This document shows positions 5,007 to 11,573 of a stretch of 11,573 bases of DNA, in pieces. The DNA is taken from positions 1-11,573 of the forward strand of contig SKGH01000101.1 of the NCBI GenBank assembly GCA_007117575.1. The letters are read 5' to 3'. Every line of letters starts with the position of its first letter. Position 1 is the stretch's first letter. The DNA comes from Candidatus Kaiserbacteria bacterium (GTDB lineage: Bacteria > Patescibacteriota > Minisyncoccia > Phycocordibacterales > UBA918). The position numbers and the translations under genes are program-made. The notes beneath the pieces were generated by a model. It saw only the letters and a program-made list of their open reading frames with translations, was not told the DNA's origin and searched no databases.

Positions 5007-5035
5007 TTGTTGTTAATAAAGACTGTATTTATAAT
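5007..5035 (+). promoter_or_regulatory. Promoter of the ligase-like TPR gene
   Basis: TTGTTG (5007-5012), a 17-nt spacer and a consensus TATAAT (5030-5035) predict a start near 5042, about 32 nt before the ATG at 5074. Confidence 0.55.
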
Positions 5036-5073
5036 TAATCTATTTATAAGCCCATCTATTACTATCAAGCGTT

Positions 5074-7656
5074 ATGCAAAAAGAACAGGTTAACTCACAA
5101 GTATCAAACTCATTTACTGAAAAAGATGGTATAGAAAGGTTTTTGTCTCATTCAGCTCAGTTTTGTCTGGTTGCGGTTTTTGGTTTATTACCGATTTTTT
5201 TTATTCCCAGCAGTATCGCCCCTTTTGAGTATTCAAAAGTTTTGTGGGTTACCAGTGGTTTATTAATAGCTACCTTATTATACAGTCTTTCAGTTTTACG
5301 TTCCGGTAAGATGGCAATCGCCATGCCTTGGTTTCTGTATGCGCTCTGGGGTTTTGCTTTGGTAAGTTTAATATCTTCTTTATTTTCTGCAAATATTAGA
5401 CATTCTTTTTTTGGAACCTCAATAGAAGTACATACGGCACTATTTATTTTTATATTAGCCACAGCATCCACCTTACCTCTGCTTATCGGGCAAAATAAAA
5501 AACTTCTAATGCAAACTTATTTGCTGTTTACTGCGTGTGCTTTTTTGTTGGCAACTTATCATGTGTTACGTCTCGTATTTGGCGCATCTTTTTTACCGAT
5601 GGGGGTATTTACCGGTTTGACAGATAGTCCTTTGGGCACTTGGAATAATCTAGGATTATTTTTTGGTCTGATTATCATTCTAGCTATGGTAGCTATAGAG
5701 CAGTTACCACTTACTAGGTGGGGTCAGATAATATTTGCGATTGGAGCAACGCTTTCTTTGGTAATGCTTCTGGTGATCAATTTCTTTGCTGTTTGGATAG
5801 TTCTTGGTTTAACTAGTTTGGTACTACTGATGTATTCATTAACCAAACATCGTTTTTCGACTCAAACTATATCACTTACACCAGACTCAGGGAGAGTGTC
5901 TACGGTCTCTGTAGCATTGTCGTTCGCTGTTTTTTTTGTTTCTGTGGTGGCTATAGTGGGCGGTTCTGCTTTGGGTGGAGTAATTTCTAATTTTAGTGGA
6001 GTATCATTTGTGGAGGTACGACCGTCTTTTCCTGCAACTATGGACATAGTTCGTAATGTATATGCTGAAAACGCAGTTCTAGGTGTGGGACCAAACGGTT
6101 TTGTGTCAGCGTGGAGATTGTATAAGGACCAAAGTATTAACGATACTATATTCTGGGCTTCTGATTTTACCGGTGGTTACAGTTTTGTATTGACTGCTTT
6201 TGCTAATACGGGAGTTTTAGGTGCGTTGTTATGGATAATATTTATAGGATTGTTACTTTACGCCGGTGTCCGTATGTTATTTATGACAGTGCATGCTGAC
6301 GCAACTTGGTATTTCATAGGGTGTTCATCTTTTGTTGCTTCATTGTATTTGTGGGGCATGACTTTTCTTTATATACCCAACACAACGGTATTACTATTGG
6401 CAGCATTCTTTACTTCCGTTTTTGCTTGCGCGTACTCCGTCTTAACTCCGGTAAAAAAATTAAAATTTTCAGTGGCTCAACATAAAGGCGCTACTGTTTT
6501 ATTAGTAGGTGTTGTTATGTTGGTGATAATTGGCTCCGTTAGTGCGCTCTATGGTCTTTTTAAAGATTATGCGTCTGTGCTTATCTTCAATAACGCTACC
6601 ACAGCTTTAGTTACCGGTGATATGTCGGTTGATGAGGTTGAGGATCAGATTAGACGTGCTTATTCAGTATCTGAAAAGGATGTCTATATGCGTCAGTTGG
6701 TAGAATATCAACTTTTAAAACTCAATAGTTTGTTAGCTGTTGAAGAACCGAGTCAGGTTGAACAAAACCGTTTCGCTGAAGCAGCAGGAGAGGGGATTAG
6801 GGCCGGCATGCTGGCTGTTAATCGGAATCCCACAGATCCGCTTAATTGGTCATATTTGGGAGCAGTATATGCCGTATTGGCTGGCACAGGACTAGAACAA
6901 GCTGTAGGTTTAGCTAATGAAATGTATACTGAGGCGGTAAGACTTAATCCAAAAAACCCGCTTTATGGTTTATTGAAAGCTCGCTTGGCTTCACAGGTTG
7001 GAGACCTTGAAACTGCCAGAAGTAGAGTTAACGACGCGATTTCGCTTAAGGGTAATTACACCGATGCACTTTTTTTCTTGACCCAGATTGACATTGCCGA
7101 AGGTAGAGTTGATGATGCTTTACGAACCACTAGATCGATAGTCACTATGGAGCCCAATAATCCGGCTCGATTGTATCAGCTTGGTATACTTGAAGCATCA
7201 CAAGGTAACAATGAGGCGGCGCGTCAAGCCTTTGAGAGAGCGGTACTTCTGGATCCTAATTATGCTAACGCTAGGTATTTTTTGGCATTGAGTTTTATTG
7301 AGATCGGTAACATAGATACAGCTTTAGAACATTTGAGGGTCGTAGAGAGGTTGAATCCTAACAATGAGACCATAACTCAGTTGATACAAAACTTAGAGTC
7401 TGGTGAGGTGCCTAACATAGCGACCAGTGACGTGGTGCAAATAGAAGAAAGACCGTCAGTGGTTGATGATGGTGGTGCTATAACAACATCTGGTCCTTCT
7501 GACACTCCATTGATCAGCCCGGTTAATATTGTACCAAGTGAAGCAGAAAACCTGACTGATGTTGATAGTCAAATGGATGAGTTTCAGGTCAATGAAGGTC
7601 AGGTAATTGAAACAAACGATGATGAAGAGTTAGAGGACGATGAAATTGATGGATAG
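5074..7656 (+). CDS. Wzy/O-antigen-ligase-like polytopic membrane protein with TPR domain
   Basis: This 860-residue protein has two parts. Residues about 28-500 form a dozen or so membrane helices, with SSLFSANIRHSFFG near 101-114, GTWNNLG at 188-194 and a large outside loop carrying GVGPNGF at 337-343. That arrangement is typical of the O-antigen ligase / Wzy_C superfamily, which transfers lipid-linked glycans to an acceptor. Residues about 565-775 form a series of TPR-like repeats, seen for example as ALRTTRSIVTMEPNN and AARQAFERAVLLDPNYANA. The C-terminus (about 785-860) is low-complexity and strongly acidic. A plausible role is a glycan or glycoprotein transferase at the cell surface, but the acceptor cannot be read from sequence. 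murJ follows after 152 nt, which supports an envelope role. There is no Shine-Dalgarno sequence before the ATG. Confidence 0.85.
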   Translation: MQKEQVNSQVSNSFTEKDGIERFLSHSAQFCLVAVFGLLPIFFIPSSIAPFEYSKVLWVTSGLLIATLLYSLSVLRSGKMAIAMPWFLYALWGFALVSLISSLFSANIRHSFFGTSIEVHTALFIFILATASTLPLLIGQNKKLLMQTYLLFTACAFLLATYHVLRLVFGASFLPMGVFTGLTDSPLGTWNNLGLFFGLIIILAMVAIEQLPLTRWGQIIFAIGATLSLVMLLVINFFAVWIVLGLTSLVLLMYSLTKHRFSTQTISLTPDSGRVSTVSVALSFAVFFVSVVAIVGGSALGGVISNFSGVSFVEVRPSFPATMDIVRNVYAENAVLGVGPNGFVSAWRLYKDQSINDTIFWASDFTGGYSFVLTAFANTGVLGALLWIIFIGLLLYAGVRMLFMTVHADATWYFIGCSSFVASLYLWGMTFLYIPNTTVLLLAAFFTSVFACAYSVLTPVKKLKFSVAQHKGATVLLVGVVMLVIIGSVSALYGLFKDYASVLIFNNATTALVTGDMSVDEVEDQIRRAYSVSEKDVYMRQLVEYQLLKLNSLLAVEEPSQVEQNRFAEAAGEGIRAGMLAVNRNPTDPLNWSYLGAVYAVLAGTGLEQAVGLANEMYTEAVRLNPKNPLYGLLKARLASQVGDLETARSRVNDAISLKGNYTDALFFLTQIDIAEGRVDDALRTTRSIVTMEPNNPARLYQLGILEASQGNNEAARQAFERAVLLDPNYANARYFLALSFIEIGNIDTALEHLRVVERLNPNNETITQLIQNLESGEVPNIATSDVVQIEERPSVVDDGGAITTSGPSDTPLISPVNIVPSEAENLTDVDSQMDEFQVNEGQVIETNDDEELEDDEIDG

Positions 7657-7775
7657 TTAGTATCAAAATTTATCTAAAAAATTTTGTCGGCACATGGTAG
7701 GTTTCAGAATATTTTGTTTCTAAACTCGTTAAGTTTCTTGTGGTTGGTTTTGTGTATAAACTTACGGTGTTGAAT

Positions 7776-7803
7776 TTGCCGGTACGTATAAATTGATTAT
7801 ATA
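7776..7803 (+). promoter_or_regulatory. Possible murJ promoter
   Basis: TTGCCG (7776-7781) is followed after 16 nt by TATATA (7798-7803). The predicted start falls on the ATG at 7809 or within a base of it. It is a weak match in AT-rich sequence, and readthrough from the upstream gene is equally possible. Confidence 0.3.
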
Positions 7804-7808
7804 CATTT

Positions 7809-9491
7809 ATGGTTTCAAAGGTTATTAGTTTGGTTTATAAGGAAGTCAGAGGTCTCCATCAGGCAGCTTATGTGTTGGGCATATTTGCTTTTGGTTCTCA
7901 GCTTTTGGCATTGGTACGAGATAGGTTGTTGGCACATAGGTTTGGGGCAGGTATTGAGCTTGATATTTATTATACGGCTTTTCGAATACCTGATCTGATG
8001 TTTGTCTTATTTGCTTCAACTTTGTCGGTTTACGTACTGATACCTTTTGTGGCAGAGAGGGTCAGAAATGATAAAAATGGAGGTGCCAAACACCTGTTGG
8101 CACAAATGTTCACTTTGTTCTTATTTGTATATGTGGTACTGGCTACTATTGTTTGGGTTTTAACGCCTGTTATAGTTACCTATGCATTTCCGGGTTTTGT
8201 TGGTGAGATGGATACATTGGTAACTTTAATAAGGATTTTGCTTCTACAGCCATTATTGTTAGGCATGTCTAGCCTGTTTGGAGTAGTAACGCAGTTAGGA
8301 CATCGGTTTATTCTTTATGCTGTCAGTCCATTGCTGTACAATATCGGAATAATTATCGGTATTATTTATTTTTACCCCTATCTGGGTTTAAGTGGTTTGG
8401 CTTGGGGTGTTGTTTTAGGAGCTACGGCACACTTTTTGGTTCAGGTGCCTTTAGTGCAGAAAAGTAAATTAAGTTTTGGTTTAACCGGAGCTATTGATTG
8501 GAAGACCATATGGGAGGTGCTGACTGTTTCTGTACCTAGAGCAATAACATTGGCTATGCATCAGGTTACTTTGTTGGTTTTGTCAGGCATAGCTAGTGTT
8601 ATGACTGCGGGATCGGTAGCCGTATTTCAATTTGCCTATAATTTACAATCGGTGCCATTAGCTATTATTGGAGTCAGTTATTCAACCGCTGCTTTTCCTT
8701 TGTTAGCAGATCTGTTTGCTCAAAAAAAGATCGAAGCTTTTCGTGTTCATGTTACAACCGCTTTGAGGCATATAATATTTTGGTCATTACCGGTAGTGGC
8801 AATGTTTATAGTGTTAAGAGCGCAGGTGGTAAGAGTAATTTTGGGAAGTGGCGAATTCGGCTGGGAGGACACTAGGTTAACAGCGGCTTCATTAGCCATT
8901 CTGACCGCTTCTTTACTAGCTCAAGCTGTCAACCTGTTACTACTTCGAGTCTTTTACGCCGGTGGTTTGACAAGGTTGCCGTTTTTAGTAACTCTGTTTG
9001 GTTCGCTATCATCGGTTGTTTTCACAGGTGTCCTGTATGTCATGTACAATAGTCTACCGGAATTTTCCAGAGCAATAGATCATTCACTTCGTATTACAGA
9101 TGTTCCGGGTAGTGAGGTGGTAGTAATCGCTATAGGGTACGGAATTGGGATAGTCTTACAAAGCTCATTGTTATTGTTTTTGATTATAAGGACATATTCA
9201 CTAAGTACAGATTGGCTATGGCCACACGTCTCGCGTTCATTGACAGCGTCCACTGCCGGTGCTTTCGGTGCTTATTTAGCATTGAACATATTTGCTTACT
9301 TTTTTAATACAGATACCTTTCTTACTATATTTGCCCAAGGCTTAATAGCGGGTATGGTAGGTTTGATTTTAATCATTATTGCTTATTATTTATTGCATTC
9401 ACCAGAGTTGGTTGAGATTTATAGGTCAATTCGTAGACGTTTGTTTAAAAGCAAGAAAAATATAGTCGTATCCAATGATGATGTACTTTAA
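7809..9491 (+). CDS. murJ: Lipid II flippase MurJ (MviN family)
   Basis: This 560-residue protein of the MOP flippase superfamily has about 14 membrane helices. It would flip lipid-linked peptidoglycan precursor across the cytoplasmic membrane. The N-terminal signature is well kept: LVRDRLLAHRFGAG at 35-48, then ELDIYYTAFRIPDL at 50-63. Aligned by eye with E. coli MurJ, R37 matches R24 and D52 matches D39. Q31 stands where E. coli has R18, and F65 where it has R52. The C-terminus ends in a basic cytoplasmic tail (RSIRRRLFKSKKN). Its length is slightly above the usual 510-550. The gene lies between the ligase-like gene and lepA (74 nt to lepA). The assignment is secure, though MOP paralogues in envelope polysaccharide export are an alternative. 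Confidence 0.9.
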   Translation: MVSKVISLVYKEVRGLHQAAYVLGIFAFGSQLLALVRDRLLAHRFGAGIELDIYYTAFRIPDLMFVLFASTLSVYVLIPFVAERVRNDKNGGAKHLLAQMFTLFLFVYVVLATIVWVLTPVIVTYAFPGFVGEMDTLVTLIRILLLQPLLLGMSSLFGVVTQLGHRFILYAVSPLLYNIGIIIGIIYFYPYLGLSGLAWGVVLGATAHFLVQVPLVQKSKLSFGLTGAIDWKTIWEVLTVSVPRAITLAMHQVTLLVLSGIASVMTAGSVAVFQFAYNLQSVPLAIIGVSYSTAAFPLLADLFAQKKIEAFRVHVTTALRHIIFWSLPVVAMFIVLRAQVVRVILGSGEFGWEDTRLTAASLAILTASLLAQAVNLLLLRVFYAGGLTRLPFLVTLFGSLSSVVFTGVLYVMYNSLPEFSRAIDHSLRITDVPGSEVVVIAIGYGIGIVLQSSLLLFLIIRTYSLSTDWLWPHVSRSLTASTAGAFGAYLALNIFAYFFNTDTFLTIFAQGLIAGMVGLILIIIAYYLLHSPELVEIYRSIRRRLFKSKKNIVVSNDDVL

Positions 9492-9565
9492 ACGTTCTTT
9501 GTTGTAAAGTGTTAATTAAATCTTAAGTTGAGATAGTTTTCAGAGTCTATTTTTTTGAATGTAAA

Positions 9566-11356
9566 ATGAAAAAACAAATAAGAAATTTTAGTATTATTGC
9601 CCACATTGATCATGGTAAATCAACATTGGCTGACCGTATGCTTGAGGTAACCAAGACCGTGGAAAGTCGTTTAATGAAGGACCAGGTTCTAGATTCTATG
9701 GATCTAGAAAGAGAGCGGGGAATAACTATTAAACTACAACCGGTTCGTATGTGTTACCAAACTGAAGGTGTATTATACGATTTAAACTTGATCGATACTC
9801 CAGGTCATATTGATTTTTCATATGAAGTTTCTCGTGCTTTAAAGGCGGTGGAAGGGGTTTTGTTGTTGGTCGATAGTACTCAAGGTATTCAAGCACAAAC
9901 TTTAACCACCTTACAAATGGCAAGGGAGACAGATTTGACTATAATACCGGTCTTGACAAAAATAGACATGGCACACTCGAGGGTAAAAGAAATAAGCGAC
10001 GAGATGGTGCGTCTAATAGGTGTCAGGCATGAAGATGTTTTGCTGGTTTCGGGAAAAACCGGTGAAGGAGTCACTGAATTGCTTAATGCTGTTTGTGACC
10101 GTATCGCTTCGCCAGACATGTCCTCGCAAGATAATCAGCCACGATGCTTGATCTTTGATTTTCAATATTCCAATCATCGCGGTGTCATCATATATCTGAG
10201 AGTGTTTGAAGGTCAGATAAAAAAGGGTGACCGTTTAGAATTTGTTGTTAGTGGAAAACATTTCACAGCTCTTGAGGTCGGCTATCTTTCGCCTAGAGAA
10301 AATCCCACCGACTTTCTTTCTGTTGGTGATATAGGTTATGTCGTAACCGGACTTAAGGAGCCAGGCGTTGCTAAGGTGGGGGACACTGTAGCAACAGCCG
10401 GGGGAGAGACAAAGGCTCTGTCTGGTTATCAGGAACCTATGCCGGTTGTTTGGGCTTCGTTATTTCCTCAGAGTCAAGATGACTTCACTTTGTTGCGACA
10501 ATCTTTAGAAAGATTGCAATTATCTGATTCTTCTTTGTTGTATGAAGAAGAGAATTCAGGGGTATTGGGGCGTGGTTTTAGATGTGGATTTTTGGGAATG
10601 TTACACTTAGAGATAGTGACAGAAAGGTTGAGGAGAGAGTTTGATGTAGAGTTGATAGTAACTTCACCCTCAACCGCCTATGAGATAACACACGTCAGTG
10701 GAAAGATAGAAGAGGTCTATACTGCCTCACAATTTCCTGATCATGGTTCTAATGTTTCAGTGAGAGAGCCATGGGTATTGGCGCAAATAATGTCTCCTCC
10801 GGAATATGTTGGTTCTATCATGACCTTGTTATATGAGCATGAAGCACAGGTTATAGATACTGAAGTTTTTGGTGATGGGCGTAATTTACTTTCTCTTGAA
10901 ATGCCTTTGCGAGAGCTGATGAGAGGATTTTTTGATCGTTTGAAAAACATAAGTAGTGGCTACGCTTCTTTGTCTTATGAGATAGCCGAGTTTCGCATGG
11001 CTCATGTGGCACGTTTGGATATTTTGGTTGCTGAGGAGCTGGTACCGGCTTTTTCAAAGGTGGTAGGTTTAAGGCGGACAGAAACTGAGGCCAGGTCGAT
11101 GGTGGAAAAATTATATAACACTTTACCAAGGCAACAGTTTGTCACTAAAATACAAGCGAGGTCCATGGGGCGTATCATTGCTTCTAAAACATTGTCAGCT
11201 CTTAAGAAGGACGTTACCGCTAATTTGTATGGTGGGGATATTACCAGAAAGATGAAACTGCGAGAAAAACAGAAAAAGGGTAAAAAGAAAATGTTGGCGA
11301 GGGGTAGGGTCAATATACCGCCGGAAGTGTTTATGAAAATGGTTAAGGAAGAATGA
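9566..11356 (+). CDS. lepA: Elongation factor 4 (LepA), ribosome-associated GTPase
   Basis: This 596-residue protein has full LepA length. It is a translational GTPase that binds the ribosome and is implicated in back-translocation or in 30S assembly and initiation. The GTPase motifs are clear: AHIDHGKST at 12-20 (P-loop), RERGIT at 49-54 (switch I), DTPGH at 77-81 with catalytic H81, TKID at 131-134 and SGKTG at 162-166. The G4 motif reads TKID where NKID is usual, an accepted variant. EF-G-like domains and the LepA-specific C-terminal domain follow, including RGFRCGFLGMLHLEI and the basic tail ending near NIPPEVFMKMVKEE. The ATG at 9566 gives the usual N-terminus and has no Shine-Dalgarno sequence. 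It is probably cotranscribed with murJ. Repeat copy 4 begins 37 nt after the stop. Confidence 0.98.
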   Translation: MKKQIRNFSIIAHIDHGKSTLADRMLEVTKTVESRLMKDQVLDSMDLERERGITIKLQPVRMCYQTEGVLYDLNLIDTPGHIDFSYEVSRALKAVEGVLLLVDSTQGIQAQTLTTLQMARETDLTIIPVLTKIDMAHSRVKEISDEMVRLIGVRHEDVLLVSGKTGEGVTELLNAVCDRIASPDMSSQDNQPRCLIFDFQYSNHRGVIIYLRVFEGQIKKGDRLEFVVSGKHFTALEVGYLSPRENPTDFLSVGDIGYVVTGLKEPGVAKVGDTVATAGGETKALSGYQEPMPVVWASLFPQSQDDFTLLRQSLERLQLSDSSLLYEEENSGVLGRGFRCGFLGMLHLEIVTERLRREFDVELIVTSPSTAYEITHVSGKIEEVYTASQFPDHGSNVSVREPWVLAQIMSPPEYVGSIMTLLYEHEAQVIDTEVFGDGRNLLSLEMPLRELMRGFFDRLKNISSGYASLSYEIAEFRMAHVARLDILVAEELVPAFSKVVGLRRTETEARSMVEKLYNTLPRQQFVTKIQARSMGRIIASKTLSALKKDVTANLYGGDITRKMKLREKQKKGKKKMLARGRVNIPPEVFMKMVKEE

Positions 11357-11393
11357 TGTTAAAATATACAATAGGTTCATTGGTTATATATTT

Positions 11394-11573
11394 CATGACT
11401 TGCGCGTTTGGCGAATTTCTTTTGTTGCTTTCGTCACTCAAACCGTTCATCATACCACCAAGTACGCCTCACCCAGCTCCAGTTTCCGTGATCATTTATA
11501 TTCTTTCGTGACTGACTAAAACATTTTTTGGTTTATTACGTTAGTAATAAATGTTTACCGGAACTATAGCTGG
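11394..11573 (+). mobile_element. MITE-like repeat element, copy 4 (right end outside window)
   Basis: The left terminal repeat CATGACTTGCGCGTTT begins at 11394, with one change from copy 3. The left flank is TATTT. Outer arm and loop orientation match copies 1 and 2. The inner left arm ACCCAGCTCCAGTTTC lies at 11471-11486 and the 73-nt loop at 11487-11559. The visible part of the right arm (11560-11573) has diverged at several positions, so the inner stem is weakened. One extra T near 11421 makes this copy one base longer than the others. The window ends inside the element. Confidence 0.9.

Noticed and set aside
7664..7686. Hairpin CAAAATTT / AAATTTTG after the ligase-like gene as a terminator.
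   Set aside because: The stem is entirely A-T apart from its closing pair and no T-tract follows, so it is unlikely to terminate transcription.
1..11573. A CRISPR array, since similar sequences recur through the window.
   Set aside because: The four repeats are 218 bp, far apart and separated by genes, with terminal inverted repeats and target duplications. No short regularly spaced repeats or cas genes are visible.

Overview
The window looks like chromosomal DNA from an AT-rich, small-genome bacterium, most probably a member of the Candidate Phyla Radiation (Patescibacteria, Parcubacteria-like). This placement is inference. It rests on the combination of a polytopic O-antigen-ligase-like protein fused to TPRs next to MurJ and LepA, a DUF2177/DUF192 pair, a strongly expanded RNase P RNA, and the absence of convincing Shine-Dalgarno sequences before the genes. 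No 16S rRNA or other decisive marker is present.

Layout, left to right. A partial repeat element (copy 1) is followed by a minus-strand gene for a bacterial voltage-gated sodium channel. Copy 2 of the repeat, a small two-helix membrane protein and a cold-shock protein with a long leader come next. A 36-bp perfect palindrome then serves as a shared terminator for the cold-shock gene and a convergent SAM-dependent methyltransferase. Divergently from the methyltransferase run a DUF2177 membrane protein and a DUF192 protein, probably one transcript. Copy 3 of the repeat lies between DUF192 and rnpB, which has a good promoter, about 620 nt of RNA and a hairpin terminator. The right half holds three collinear genes: an 860-residue Wzy/O-antigen-ligase-like TPR protein, the lipid II flippase MurJ and the ribosomal GTPase LepA (EF4). 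Copy 4 of the repeat runs off the right edge.

The most striking content is the repeat family. It is a 218-bp non-coding element with 16-bp terminal inverted repeats. Both complete copies are flanked by 5-bp direct repeats (AATTT and GATTA), as expected of a MITE. Inside each element a second 16-bp inverted repeat encloses a 73-nt loop. In copy 3 this loop is cleanly inverted relative to copies 1, 2 and 4, while the outer arms keep their orientation. The inner stem also shows compensatory base changes between copies. No transposase or recombinase is encoded in the window.

Together the genes cover envelope biogenesis (MurJ, the ligase-like protein), membrane excitability or ion homeostasis (the channel), and RNA and translation housekeeping (RNase P, cold-shock protein, LepA). 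Several start sites have a -10 box directly upstream of the ATG, which suggests leaderless transcripts.
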